64,000 bases of DNA from Acidobacteria bacterium 28-9 (GCA_002050355.1 MWYY01000060.1:62001-126000); one strand, 5' to 3'. Numbered from the stretch's first letter, positions 49,768 to 59,931 are shown. Translations and numbers: made by a program. The notes: generated by a model not told the origin, from the letters alone.

Positions 49768-49797
49768 TTGCTGAATGAACATTCATTCAGTTATAAT
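49768..49797 (+). promoter_or_regulatory. Promoter with FadR-like operator inside the spacer
   Basis: TTGCTG-N18-TATAAT; perfect palindrome CTGAATGAA-CA-TTCATTCAG at 49771-49790. Confidence 0.7.
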
Positions 49798-49837
49798 GCT
49801 GGCAATTAAATTCAAGATGGGAAAGGGTTAAATAGAA

Positions 49838-52246
49838 ATGCTACAAATCACCAAAGCAGCTGTTTTAGGCGCTGGAACAATGGGTGCGACAATTGCCGCG
49901 CACCTTGCAAATGCGGGAATTCAAACGGTTCTTTTGGACATCGCACCAAAGGAATTAAACAAAGAAGAAGAAGCGAAAAGTTTGCCGCTCGACTCTCCCG
50001 TTGTCAGAAACCGTATCGCCAACGGCGGTTACAACGGCTTGGCGAAGGCGCGCCCGGCAGCGTATATGGACAACGCCAATGCTTCTTTGGTAACAGTGGG
50101 AAACTTTGAAGACGATTTGGCGAAAATTAAAGACTGCGATTTGGTCATCGAAGCGGTCGTCGAAAATCTCGACATCAAACACAAACTTTTTGCCGAAGTC
50201 GAAAAGCATCGTAAAGCCGATGCGATTATCGCTTCGAACACGAGCGGCATTCCGATAAAGGATATTGCCGCTCCGTTTTCGGAAGATTTCAAAAAACATT
50301 TTCTTGGTATTCATTTTTTCAATCCGCCGCGTTATATGAAATTGGTGGAAATTATTCCGACCGAGTGGACAAAGCCGGAAGTTTCGTGCAAGGTTTTCGG
50401 TTTTCTCGACGAGCGTTTGGGCAAAGGAGTAGTTCCGGCGAAAGACGAGCCGAATTTTATCGCCAACCGCATTGGAACTTTCGGAATGATGGCGACGGTT
50501 CACGAAATGTTTGCCATGAATTTTACGCCGACCGAAGTTGACCAGATGACCGGAAAGGCAATCGGACACGCTTCGTCGGCGACGTTTCGCACATCGGATT
50601 TGGTCGGCTTGGACGTTCTCGCGCACGTCAACAAAAATCTTTATCCGGCTGTTCCCGACGACGAAGACCGCGAAGTTTTTCGCGTTCCGGACGTGATTGA
50701 AACGATGTTAGAGAAGAAATTTTTGGGCGACAAAACGAAAGGCGGATTTTATAAAAAGACGAAAAACGCGGAAGGCAAAACCGAGATTTTAGAATTGGAT
50801 TTGCAGACATTTGAATATAAACCGCAGGCGAAAACAAAATTTCCGAGTTTGGACGCGGCGAAAAACATCGAAGATTTGACGAAGCGCGTAAAAACTTTGG
50901 TTTGGGGAAAAGACGACGTGGCGGAGTTTTTATGGAAAACCGTTTCGAGAACTTTGCGCTATTCGGCAAACCGAATTCCCGAAATCGCCGACACGGTTGT
51001 CGAGATTGACAATGCGATAAAATGGGGCTTTGGCTGGACAATCGGCGTTTTTGAAACTTGGGACGCGATTGGCGTTCGAGAATCGCTTGAAAGAATGAAA
51101 GCTGAAAATCAAGCGATTCCCGCCAATGTCGAAAAAATGCTCGAATCGGGCGCGGAAAGTTTTTATAAAAATGAAAACGGACAACAGTTTTATTTTGATT
51201 TGGTCGTGGGCGAATACAAACCCGTCGCCGAAAAAGAGGGTTTCATCATTTTGAAATCGATAAAGGAGCGAAGCGGCACGATAAAGAAAAATTCGGGCGC
51301 GTCATTGATTGATTTGGGCGATGGTGTTGCTTGCTTTGAATTTCACTCAAAAATGAATTCAATCGGCAGCGACACTGTTCAAATGATGAACTTTGCCGTT
51401 GACGAAGTCGCTAAAAATTTCAAAGGTTTAGTTGTCGGCAATCAAGGCGGAAATTTCTCTGCCGGCGCGAACATTATGCTCTTGCTGCTCGCGGCGCAGG
51501 AAGAAGAATGGGACGACATCAATATGATGATTCGCGCTTTGCAGAAAGCGGTGATGCGTCTGCGCTATTCGGCAAAACCCGTCGTTACCGCGCCTTACGG
51601 ATTAACTTTGGGCGGCGGCTGCGAGATTGCGATGCATGGCGACCGAGTTCGCGCGGCGGGCGAAACCTATATCGGTCTGGTCGAAGTCGGCGTCGGTTTG
51701 ATTCCGGCTGGCGGCGGCACGAAAGAGATGACGATGCGGGCGATGGATTTGGCGCGACGGACGCCTGACGCCGACCCGCTCGCATTTTTGAAAAAGACGT
51801 TTGAGCTAATCGGAATGGGGAAAGTCGCAACTTCGGCGCAGGAAGCGCGAAGTTGGGGAATCTTGCGTCCATCCGACTCAATTTCGATGAACGGCGACAG
51901 ACTTATTGCCGACGCGAAGCAGGAAGTTTTGAATTTATCGGCTTCGGGTTACGTTCAGCCCGTAGAAAGAACTGACATTTTAGCTCTCGGCGAATCGGCG
52001 CAGGCGGCGATGAAACTCGCGCTTTATATGATGAAGCGCGGCGGTTTTATTTCCGAACACGACGAGCTAATCGGCAAAAAATTGGCGCGCGTGATGAGCG
52101 GCGGCGATTTAAATCATCAAACATTTGTCAGCGAGCAATATCTTTTGGATTTGGAACGCGAAGCCTTTTTGTCTTTGTGCGGCGAGCGCAAAACGCAGGA
52201 GCGAATTGCGGCGATGCTCAAAACCGGAAAACCATTGAGGAATTAG
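49838..52246 (+). CDS. fadB: 3-hydroxyacyl-CoA dehydrogenase / enoyl-CoA hydratase fusion
   Basis: AAVLGAGTMGATIAAHLANAG; C-terminal crotonase part FSAGANIMLLL, GLTLGGGCEIAMHGD. Confidence 0.93.
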   Translation: MLQITKAAVLGAGTMGATIAAHLANAGIQTVLLDIAPKELNKEEEAKSLPLDSPVVRNRIANGGYNGLAKARPAAYMDNANASLVTVGNFEDDLAKIKDCDLVIEAVVENLDIKHKLFAEVEKHRKADAIIASNTSGIPIKDIAAPFSEDFKKHFLGIHFFNPPRYMKLVEIIPTEWTKPEVSCKVFGFLDERLGKGVVPAKDEPNFIANRIGTFGMMATVHEMFAMNFTPTEVDQMTGKAIGHASSATFRTSDLVGLDVLAHVNKNLYPAVPDDEDREVFRVPDVIETMLEKKFLGDKTKGGFYKKTKNAEGKTEILELDLQTFEYKPQAKTKFPSLDAAKNIEDLTKRVKTLVWGKDDVAEFLWKTVSRTLRYSANRIPEIADTVVEIDNAIKWGFGWTIGVFETWDAIGVRESLERMKAENQAIPANVEKMLESGAESFYKNENGQQFYFDLVVGEYKPVAEKEGFIILKSIKERSGTIKKNSGASLIDLGDGVACFEFHSKMNSIGSDTVQMMNFAVDEVAKNFKGLVVGNQGGNFSAGANIMLLLLAAQEEEWDDINMMIRALQKAVMRLRYSAKPVVTAPYGLTLGGGCEIAMHGDRVRAAGETYIGLVEVGVGLIPAGGGTKEMTMRAMDLARRTPDADPLAFLKKTFELIGMGKVATSAQEARSWGILRPSDSISMNGDRLIADAKQEVLNLSASGYVQPVERTDILALGESAQAAMKLALYMMKRGGFISEHDELIGKKLARVMSGGDLNHQTFVSEQYLLDLEREAFLSLCGERKTQERIAAMLKTGKPLRN

Positions 52247-52254
52247 AGCGCAAA

Positions 52255-52809
52255 ATGAACGACCAATTAAACAACTTAACCGGCGAACTCGAAGAAATTT
52301 CTCAAAATGTGGAAAAAACATTCGGCAAACTTTCTGCCGAGCAAGTCAACTGGCGACCGAGCGCGGACGGTTGGAGCGTCGGGCAATGTTTTGAGCATTT
52401 GATAAAAACAAACGAATTGTTTTATGCCGAACTCGATAAAATCGCGGGCGGCGCGAGAAAAAATTCGTTCTGGGAAAACTGGTCGCCGCTTTCTTCATTG
52501 GGCGGAAATTTTTTGATTAAATCTTTGAAATCGGACAAAAGGAAGTTTAAAGCGCCAACGTCGAAAATCGTTCCGCCGAGCGAGATTGACGCGAATATTG
52601 TCGAGGTTTTTGCGGCGCATCAAGCGGAAGTAATCGAGAGGATTAAACAAACGGCAAAAGCCGATTGGCAAAAAACAATTATCACGTCGCCGTTTCTAAA
52701 AGTGATGACATATAAACTGGCGGACGGTTTTCGCGTTGTCGTTGAACACGAGCGACGGCATTTTCGTCAAGCCGAAAGGGTTTTGCAGTCGGAAGATTTT
52801 CCGAAGTGA
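52255..52809 (+). CDS. DinB family protein (track ORF begins 52177)
   Basis: LSAEQVNWRPSADGWSVGQCFEHLIKTN; VVVEHERRHFRQAERV. Confidence 0.88.
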   Translation: MNDQLNNLTGELEEISQNVEKTFGKLSAEQVNWRPSADGWSVGQCFEHLIKTNELFYAELDKIAGGARKNSFWENWSPLSSLGGNFLIKSLKSDKRKFKAPTSKIVPPSEIDANIVEVFAAHQAEVIERIKQTAKADWQKTIITSPFLKVMTYKLADGFRVVVEHERRHFRQAERVLQSEDFPK

Positions 52810-53363
52810 ATCGCTGCGGTTGGGCGAAAAACGATTTGGCGATTCAGTATCACGACGCGGAATGGGGCGTTCCGACGCGCGATGATAAAAAGCTCTTTGA
52901 ATTTTTGATTTTAGAAGGCGCGCAGGCAGGTTTGAGTTGGGATACGATTTTGCGGAAGCGTGAAAATTATCGCGCGGCTTTTAACGGTTTTGATGCGGAA
53001 AAGATTGCGCGTTATGACGAGAAAAAGATTGCAAGTCTTTTGCAAAATGAAGGAATCGTGCGAAACCGCTTGAAAATCGCTTCGACAATTCAAAACGCGA
53101 AAAGTTTTTTGAAAGCGCGGGAAGAATTTGGAAGTTTTGACAAATACATCTGGCATTTCGTTGATGGTGAGCCGATTAAAAACGCTTGGAAAAGTTTACG
53201 GGAAGTTCCGGCGAAAACATTTGTTTCAGACGCGATGAGCAAGGATTTAAAAAAGCGCGGTTTTAATTTTGTCGGCTCGACGATTATGTATGCGTTTATG
53301 CAGGCTTGCGGGCTTGTGAACGACCATTTAACAGATTGTTTTCGATACGATGAAATAAATTAA
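52806..53363 (+). CDS. tag: DNA-3-methyladenine glycosylase I
   Basis: RCGWAKNDLAIQYHDAEWGVPTRDDKKLFEFLILEGAQAGLSWDTIL. Confidence 0.95.
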   Translation: MNRCGWAKNDLAIQYHDAEWGVPTRDDKKLFEFLILEGAQAGLSWDTILRKRENYRAAFNGFDAEKIARYDEKKIASLLQNEGIVRNRLKIASTIQNAKSFLKAREEFGSFDKYIWHFVDGEPIKNAWKSLREVPAKTFVSDAMSKDLKKRGFNFVGSTIMYAFMQACGLVNDHLTDCFRYDEIN

Positions 53364-53365
53364 AA

Positions 53366-53833
53366 ATGTCGAGTTTGTTGGAAGAGTTTGTAAATTTTAC
53401 GGAAACTCTTAATCGAGAAAATATTGACTATGCGATTTGCGGCGGTTGGGCGATGGCTATTCACGGTTTGCCGCGCGCGACGATTGATATTGACCTGCTT
53501 GTTTTGTCGGAAAATCTCGACGAAGTTTGGAACGTCGCGCAAAATCTCGGTTACGATGTCAAAGGTTTGCCGCTGCATTTTCACGACGGAATTATCGAAA
53601 TCAGGCGGATTTCTAAAATCGAGAAGGAAACGAAAAGACTTTTTACGATTGATTTTCTGCTCGTCACCGAAGTGTTAAAGGAAGTTTGGGAAAAGCGCGA
53701 ATTGATTGAATGGGAAGACGGGAAAACTTGGACTGTTTCACGCGAAGGATTGATTCGACTAAAAATAATCAGCGGGCGCGAACAGGATTTGCTCGACGTA
53801 AAAAAATTGAAAGAGGTTGAAAATGAAGGTTGA
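53366..53833 (+). CDS. Nucleotidyltransferase (AbiEii/MNT-like fold)
   Basis: YAICGGWAMAIHGLPRATIDIDLLV (GGxAxxxHG...RxTxDIDL). Confidence 0.85.
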   Translation: MSSLLEEFVNFTETLNRENIDYAICGGWAMAIHGLPRATIDIDLLVLSENLDEVWNVAQNLGYDVKGLPLHFHDGIIEIRRISKIEKETKRLFTIDFLLVTEVLKEVWEKRELIEWEDGKTWTVSREGLIRLKIISGREQDLLDVKKLKEVENEG

Positions 53834-53996
53834 TATGTCGCCGAAAGCTGTTACCGCGAGACTGAAAACGCTCGATGAACTCTGGCTTCTGAGTGTCAAA
53901 CTAATGAACTCTAAAAAAGTAAAAATTAAAGCAGATAATAAAAATGGATTATCCGATAACGCCGGCGATTCGCGTTCTGCGCGAAAAGAAAATTAA
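53823..53996 (+). CDS. Small ORF (57 aa) coupled to nucleotidyltransferase
   Basis: MKVDMSPKAVTARLKTLDELWLLSVKLMNSKKVKIKADNKNGLSDNAGDSRSARKEN*; ATG overlaps upstream stop; missed by track size cutoff. Confidence 0.55.
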   Translation: MKVDMSPKAVTARLKTLDELWLLSVKLMNSKKVKIKADNKNGLSDNAGDSRSARKEN

Positions 53997-54423
53997 CTTC
54001 ACGCCGCACGTTTTTGAATACGTCGAAAAAGGCGGAACAAAACATTCGGCGGAAGTTTTGAAGACGGACGAACACGCGGTTATAAAAACTTTGGTCTTTG
54101 AAACGAATGAGCGAAAGCCTTTGCTTGTTTTGATGCACGGCGATTTTCAGGTTTCGACAAAAGAGTTGGCGCGGGCGTTGAAAGTGAAAACGGTCGCGCC
54201 CGTTTCGCCTGAAAATGCGCAGAAATTTACCGGTTATCTGGTCGGCGGAACTTCGCCTTTTGGCGTGAAAACAGAGATGTCGATTTTTGCCGAAAAGACG
54301 ATTTTTGATTTAGAGAAAATCTATATTAATGGCGGCAAGCGCGGGTTTTTAATTGAAATCGAGCCGAGTGATTTAAACAATGTTTTGCAAATAGAAACAA
54401 TCGCAGTCGGAATAAAAAGTTAG
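53944..54423 (+). CDS. ybaK: YbaK/EbsC-family Cys-tRNA(Pro) deacylase
   Basis: TPAIRVLREKKINFTPHVFEY, GTKHSAEVLKTDEHAVIKTLVFE, GGTSPFG. Confidence 0.93.
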   Translation: MDYPITPAIRVLREKKINFTPHVFEYVEKGGTKHSAEVLKTDEHAVIKTLVFETNERKPLLVLMHGDFQVSTKELARALKVKTVAPVSPENAQKFTGYLVGGTSPFGVKTEMSIFAEKTIFDLEKIYINGGKRGFLIEIEPSDLNNVLQIETIAVGIKS

Positions 54424-54512
54424 CAATGAAGTGCGATTAAAAGGTAAAATGATTTATAGAAATTAAGAAAATCAAGCGGGCGTTTTGGCTGCAATTGTAG
54501 AAAATAAAATTT

Positions 54513-55766
54513 ATGACAACGCCGTTTTTTGCTGTTGCCGTCGGGCATACAACCGAAATTCTGCTGACGCTTTTCATTATGCTGGCGGCGGCGAAAATTA
54601 CGGCTGAAATTTTTGAACGACTTAAACAGCCTGCCGTTGTAGGCGAAATTCTGGCGGGCGTTCTCATCGGCGGAAGCGTTTTGGGTTGGGTCGCGCCTTC
54701 CGAATTTACCAACACATTAGCGGAAATCGGCGTTATTTTTCTGCTTTTCACGGTCGGGTTGGAAACTAAGCCGTCGGCTATTTTTAAGGTCGGAAAATTA
54801 GCGGCGATTGTTGCAGTTCTCGGCGTAATTGTGCCGTTTGTTGCGGGTTATTTGCTGATGCTGGCATGGGGCGCGGCAAATGTTCAAGCACTTTTTATCG
54901 GGACGGCTCTGGTGGCAACCTCAATCGGAATTACGGCGCGTGTTCTTTCGGCAATGGGACTGCTCGACGCGCCGACGAGCCGGATTATTCTGGGCGCGGC
55001 GGTGATTGACGATATTCTCGGACTTATTATTTTGGCAATCGTTTCGAGCGTTGCCGAAGGACGAGTCGATTACATCGAAATCGTGACGACTATCGCGCTC
55101 GCCGTTGGATTTACGGCTTTTATCGCGCTTGTCGGCGCAAAAGTTTTGACGAATTTTGCGCCGACAATCGAACGCCTGCGTACAAGCGATTCGTTCTTTG
55201 TTTTCGGTTTGGTGTTGTGTTTGGGCTTGTCGGTTGCCGCAGCATATATCGGTATTGCGGCAATCATCGGCGCGTTTCTGGCGGGAATGGCATTAGCCGA
55301 AGCGAGCGAAAAAAATCACGATATGCACAAACAGACCAGCGCGGTTACCGAATTTTTAGTGCCGTTTTTTCTCGTGAATATCGGAATGCAGCTGAAACTC
55401 GAAGTGTTTCGTGACACTTCGGTAATTGTGCTGGCAATTGTTTTAACGATTTTAGCGGTGCTGACAAAATTAATCGGCTGCGGACTCGGCGCGATGAGTT
55501 TGGGATGGCGACGCGCGGCGCAAGTCGGAATGGGAATGAGTCCGCGCGGAGAAGTCGGTATCGTCGTCGCGCAAATCGGTTTGAGCCTCGCCGTTATAAA
55601 CGATTCGCTTTACGCGGTCGTCTTATTTATGGCGGTGGCGACGACGTTGATCGCCCCGCCGTTTTTGAAATGGTTGTTTGCAACTGAAAAAGCTGCAAAA
55701 GACGACGTTGATTCGGACGACGCGGGCGGAATCGTGGCGCAGGGTGATTTTTGCAAAATCGGGTAG
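54513..55766 (+). CDS. Cation:proton antiporter (CPA2/KefB-like)
   Basis: Multi-TM; LKQPAVVGEILAGVLIGGSVLGWV. Confidence 0.93.
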   Translation: MTTPFFAVAVGHTTEILLTLFIMLAAAKITAEIFERLKQPAVVGEILAGVLIGGSVLGWVAPSEFTNTLAEIGVIFLLFTVGLETKPSAIFKVGKLAAIVAVLGVIVPFVAGYLLMLAWGAANVQALFIGTALVATSIGITARVLSAMGLLDAPTSRIILGAAVIDDILGLIILAIVSSVAEGRVDYIEIVTTIALAVGFTAFIALVGAKVLTNFAPTIERLRTSDSFFVFGLVLCLGLSVAAAYIGIAAIIGAFLAGMALAEASEKNHDMHKQTSAVTEFLVPFFLVNIGMQLKLEVFRDTSVIVLAIVLTILAVLTKLIGCGLGAMSLGWRRAAQVGMGMSPRGEVGIVVAQIGLSLAVINDSLYAVVLFMAVATTLIAPPFLKWLFATEKAAKDDVDSDDAGGIVAQGDFCKIG

Positions 55767-55796
55767 CTGAAAAGTTTGAAAAATTTAACGTAAAAG

Positions 55797-56321
55797 ATGT
55801 TGATTGACGACTTTATGCCGGTTTATGATTTCGAGGAAAAGCACGAAACAATCGTTCGCGCTTCCGCCGAAACCGTCTATGCGGCTCTGAATTCGTTTGA
55901 TTTTAACGAATCAATGATTATTCGATGGCTATTTTGTCTGCGCGGAATACCGACAGAGAAAATGACTTTGCGCGAGATGCGGCGGCTTCGTTTTGAAATG
56001 TTGGGCGAAAGTGAAAATCGAGAACTTCTGCTGGGCTTGGCAGGAAGATTTTGGACGATTCGCGGCGATTTGCAAAAAATTAATTCGGACAACTTTCGAG
56101 ACTTTAACGAAAAAGGATTTGCCAAAGCCGTCTGGGATTTTTCGCTTGACGAGGCAAAAGGCGAAACGCGACTGACAACCGAAACGCGCGTCAAATGTCT
56201 CGACGCGGAAAGCCGTCGGAGTTTCGGTTTTTACTGGACGTTCATTCAACCGTTCAGCGCGTTGATTAGAAAGGAAATATTGAAAACGATAAAGCGAAAA
56301 GCGGAAAACACCGGGCTTTGA
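55797..56321 (+). CDS. SRPBCC-like hypothetical protein
   Basis: HETIVRASAETVYAALNSFD start, C-terminal FYWTFIQPFSALIRKEILKTIKRKAE. Confidence 0.65.
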   Translation: MLIDDFMPVYDFEEKHETIVRASAETVYAALNSFDFNESMIIRWLFCLRGIPTEKMTLREMRRLRFEMLGESENRELLLGLAGRFWTIRGDLQKINSDNFRDFNEKGFAKAVWDFSLDEAKGETRLTTETRVKCLDAESRRSFGFYWTFIQPFSALIRKEILKTIKRKAENTGL

Positions 56322-56339
56322 TTCGGTCTTGTATAAAGT

Positions 56340-56636
56340 ATGTTCACGCATTGGGCTTGTTTTGATTGCCGCAAAAGTTTTGCGAAAGACGCGAGCGAAA
56401 GCCCTCGCAAATGTCCCGAATGCGCGAAGCCGATGATTGATATGGGCGCGTATTTCGAGCCACCGCGCAAGTTAAATAAAAAGCGCTGGGAAGTGATGAA
56501 AGTTTTGGCTGATTATGGATATAAGTTTAATACGAAAGACAGCAAAATTTTTATAGAAAACCGAATTTTGCAGGCTAAAAACCCGCGCGTGGCGGATGTG
56601 ATTGAGAGAATCAAGATGGAAAAGCAGAAAGAGTAA
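56340..56636 (+). CDS. Small zinc-ribbon-like protein
   Basis: HWACFDCRKSFAK...PRKCPECAKPMI. Confidence 0.7.
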   Translation: MFTHWACFDCRKSFAKDASESPRKCPECAKPMIDMGAYFEPPRKLNKKRWEVMKVLADYGYKFNTKDSKIFIENRILQAKNPRVADVIERIKMEKQKE

Positions 56637-56649
56637 AAGGAGTCTTAAA

Positions 56650-57933
56650 ATGAAAATTATAAATGCAGCGCAGAAAATATTTGCCGCAATTTTATTTCTG
56701 TTTTGTGCTGCGTTTGTCGTGCAGGCGCAAATTACGGCGATTCGCGCGGGTAAAATCGTTGACCCTGAAACCGGAGCGGTTTCAAACAATCAGGTGATTT
56801 TGATTGAAGATCGAAATATAAAATCTATCGGCGCGGACGTAAAGATTCCGACAGGCGCGACCGTTATTGATTTATCTAAACAAACAGTTTTGCCCGGTTT
56901 GTTCGACGCGCACACGCATTTGTGTATGAACATGCAACACAAACGGCACGCCGGAAGTTATTATTTCACGACGCTGCGCGACTCGACGGGAACGCGCGCC
57001 ATTCAAGGCGTTGCCAATGCGCGTTCGATGCTTGAACACGGTTTTACAACTGTCCGGGACGTTGGTAATGCGGCGAATTATGCCGACACCGATCTGCGAC
57101 AAGCAATCGAACAGGAACTTGTTCCAGGTCCGACCATCATCAATGCCGGACGGATTATCGCCCCTTACGGCGGGCAATTTCAAATGCAGCCCGATAAGCG
57201 AGATTTGGGCAATCCCGAATATCTCTACGCCGACACCCGCGATGAACTGAAAAAAGCCGTCCGCGAAAACATTCATTACGGAGCGCGGGTTATCAAACTT
57301 GTCGTTGACGACCAGCAATACATTTATTCAACTGACGACATGAAATTTGTCATCGAAGAAGCGCGGCTTGCCGGATTGAAAGTCGCCGCGCATTGCTGGA
57401 CTGAAAAGGGCGCGCGTAATGCGGCGGAAGCCGGAGTTGATTCGATTGAACATGGCGTAGCGATGACAAACGAAATACTGGAAATTGCCAAGCGCAACAA
57501 CGTCGCGCTTGTGCCGACGCCGTTTACCGAAACCGATGCCCGCGAAGGCGGAAATCCGGGCGGCAATAAAGAAGTTGATAAACGCTGGTTTGCCGACCCG
57601 GTGAGCAGGGCTTATAAAGCGGGCGTAACGCTTGTTTTCGGTCCCGACGTGATTTTCTCGACGAAAGAATATCCGCGCGGGCGTTCGTCAATCGAAACAA
57701 TCGATAACTGGAAGGAAGCCGGAATTCCGCCGCTCGTAATTTTGCAGGCTCTGACAACGAACGCTGCAAAATTACTGGGCGTGGAAAAAACTCGCGGCTT
57801 TTTAAGAGTAGGAATGAGAGCCGACATTATCGCCGTTAAGGATAATCCACTCGACAAAATCGAAACGCTTAAAGCAGTCAGTTTTGTGATGAAAAACGGA
57901 AGGGTTTTTAAACAGAATTCAATGATTAAATAA
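56650..57933 (+). CDS. Amidohydrolase family protein, secreted (track ORF begins 56602)
   Basis: VLPGLFDAHTHL, KVAAHCWTEKGARNAAEAGVDSIEHG. Confidence 0.94.
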   Translation: MKIINAAQKIFAAILFLFCAAFVVQAQITAIRAGKIVDPETGAVSNNQVILIEDRNIKSIGADVKIPTGATVIDLSKQTVLPGLFDAHTHLCMNMQHKRHAGSYYFTTLRDSTGTRAIQGVANARSMLEHGFTTVRDVGNAANYADTDLRQAIEQELVPGPTIINAGRIIAPYGGQFQMQPDKRDLGNPEYLYADTRDELKKAVRENIHYGARVIKLVVDDQQYIYSTDDMKFVIEEARLAGLKVAAHCWTEKGARNAAEAGVDSIEHGVAMTNEILEIAKRNNVALVPTPFTETDAREGGNPGGNKEVDKRWFADPVSRAYKAGVTLVFGPDVIFSTKEYPRGRSSIETIDNWKEAGIPPLVILQALTTNAAKLLGVEKTRGFLRVGMRADIIAVKDNPLDKIETLKAVSFVMKNGRVFKQNSMIK

Positions 57934-57959
57934 AGTTTGAATGAGGAAGAATTAGGAAA

Positions 57960-58196
57960 ATGAGAATTCTAAATTTAGATACAAATGAAAAAATTAACCA
58001 AGTGACTATCTATCTAACGAGTTCCGAAGCTAAAGAATTAAAAGATTCATTAGACAATCTTCTGAAAAACAACTCTCATCACGAACATATTTCAGACGAT
58101 AGTTATCAAACAGAAATTACTGTATGTATTTATGAAAAAGATAATATTGGAGAGTTTGATACTCGTCCAAAGAAACTTATTTCGGACAATGAGTGA
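57960..58196 (+). CDS. Hypothetical protein, 78 aa
   Basis: ORF only. Confidence 0.5.
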   Translation: MRILNLDTNEKINQVTIYLTSSEAKELKDSLDNLLKNNSHHEHISDDSYQTEITVCIYEKDNIGEFDTRPKKLISDNE

Positions 58197-58242
58197 TTGA
58201 ATTAAAATTTAAATTGCTGTGTTAAACGATTAAGAGGAAATT

Positions 58243-58515
58243 ATGAAAAAAGCAGTTACGGAAAACATCTACCGCTTGCCGCTTGTTTTAGAGCCGCAGC
58301 CCGAAGGCGGCTGGACAATTACTTGTCCGATTTTGCGCGGGCTTGTAACGGAAGCCGACACGGTTGAAGAAATTATTCCGAATGTAACCGACGCACTTGA
58401 GGCTTTGATTGAAGGTTACAAAGAATTGAATCTACCTGTGCCGGAAGTTTTGCAGCCGATGAATAAAAACGCGCCGTTTTTGACCGATACGATAATAGGG
58501 TTGAAAGCGGCATGA
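58243..58515 (+). CDS. hicB: HicB-like antitoxin
   Basis: YRLPLVLEPQPEGGWTITCPILRGLVTEADTVEEIIPNVTDALEALIE. Confidence 0.85.
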   Translation: MKKAVTENIYRLPLVLEPQPEGGWTITCPILRGLVTEADTVEEIIPNVTDALEALIEGYKELNLPVPEVLQPMNKNAPFLTDTIIGLKAA

Positions 58516-58730
58516 AGTACCGGGAAGTTACAAAGAAGTTGAAATCGCTCGGCTGCGTCGAGCTTTCAAATAAAAGAAAAGGCTCGCACCGAAATTGGTA
58601 TAACCCGAAGGCGAAAATAATTGCGCCCGTTCCCGTGCCGGATTGGGGAAGCAAGGATTTGAAAGGCGGAACGATTCGCGGCATTGTTAAAGATTTGGAA
58701 TTGGATTGGGAAGAATTTAAGAAAGCGTAA
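58512..58730 (+). CDS. hicA: HicA-like toxin
   Basis: MKYREVTKKLKSLGCVELSNKRKGSHRNWYNP...IPVPDWGSKDLKGGTIRGIVKDL; catalytic GSHRNW. Confidence 0.88.
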   Translation: MKYREVTKKLKSLGCVELSNKRKGSHRNWYNPKAKIIAPVPVPDWGSKDLKGGTIRGIVKDLELDWEEFKKA

Positions 58731-58742
58731 AAGGAAAAAATT

Positions 58743-59921
58743 ATGAAAGAAGCAGTTATCGTATCAGCCGTGCGGACGGCTGTCGGAAAAGCGCCGAAGG
58801 GAACTTTGAAAAACACTCGTCCTGATGAGATGGGCGCGGCGGTTATCAGAGAAGCCGTCGGGCAGGTTGAGAATCTGGACGTTTCGCAGATTGAAGATGT
58901 GATTATGGGCTGCGCGTTTCCCGAAGCCGAGCAGGGAATGAATGTTGCGCGGACAGCGGCGATTCGCGCAGGTTTGCCGGTCGAGACGAGCGCGATGACG
59001 GTTAATCGTTACTGCTCGTCGGGTTTGCAGACGATTGCGATTGCTGCAGACAGAATTAAAACGGGTGGCGCAGATATTATCGTTGCAGGCGGGTTGGAAA
59101 CGATGTCGATGATTCCGATGGGCGGAAATGTTATTCGTCCGAATCCAGAATTGATTGAAACTTACCCGGATTATTATTTGAATATGGGCTTGACCGCCGA
59201 AAATCTGGCGCAGAAATATGAAATCTCGCGTGAGCAGTCGGACGAATTCGCCTTGCAGTCGCACCAGCGAGCGGCGGAAGCAATTAAGTCAGGAAAATTT
59301 AAGGATGAAATTGTTTCGTTAAGTGTGCGCGTTGACGAAACGGACGAAAAAGGGCGCGTTTTGCGGCAGGAAATCGCTTTCGACACGGACGAAGGCGTGC
59401 GTTTTGATTCGACAATCGAAGGTTTGCAAAAATTAAAACCGGCGTTTCACGTCAAAGGAACGGTGACGGCGGGAAATTCTTCGCAAATGTCGGACGGCGC
59501 GGCTGCGGCTGTTGTAATGTCTTTGGAAAAAGCGCAGGAAATCGGCGCAAAACCGCTGGCGCGTTTTGTAGCTTATGCGACGAGCGGCTGCTTGCCCGAA
59601 GAAATGGGAATCGGTCCTGTTTACGCGATTCCGAAAGTTTTGAAAATGGCTGGTTTGACGATGGACGATATTGACGTTATCGAACTCAACGAAGCGTTTG
59701 CCGTGCAATCTCTGGCGGTGATGAAACTTCTTGAAATGAATCCTGAAAAGGTAAATGTCAACGGCGGCGCGATTGCGCTCGGGCATCCGCTTGGCTGTTC
59801 TGGCGCGAAATTGACGGCGACGATTTTGCGCGAAATGGAAAGAAGAAACGCGCGTTATGGAATGGTCACGATGTGCGTCGGCGGCGGAATGGGCGCGGCA
59901 GGAATTTTTGAGAGAATTTAA
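58743..59921 (+). CDS. fadA: Acetyl-CoA acyltransferase (thiolase)
   Basis: [54 protein letters not shown]. Confidence 0.96.
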   Translation: MKEAVIVSAVRTAVGKAPKGTLKNTRPDEMGAAVIREAVGQVENLDVSQIEDVIMGCAFPEAEQGMNVARTAAIRAGLPVETSAMTVNRYCSSGLQTIAIAADRIKTGGADIIVAGGLETMSMIPMGGNVIRPNPELIETYPDYYLNMGLTAENLAQKYEISREQSDEFALQSHQRAAEAIKSGKFKDEIVSLSVRVDETDEKGRVLRQEIAFDTDEGVRFDSTIEGLQKLKPAFHVKGTVTAGNSSQMSDGAAAAVVMSLEKAQEIGAKPLARFVAYATSGCLPEEMGIGPVYAIPKVLKMAGLTMDDIDVIELNEAFAVQSLAVMKLLEMNPEKVNVNGGAIALGHPLGCSGAKLTATILREMERRNARYGMVTMCVGGGMGAAGIFERI

Positions 59922-59931
59922 TAAAAGAAAT

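Noticed and set aside
57960-58196. 78-aa ORF as a third component of the HicBA module
   Set aside because: No evidence beyond proximity; no toxin/antitoxin motif recognised
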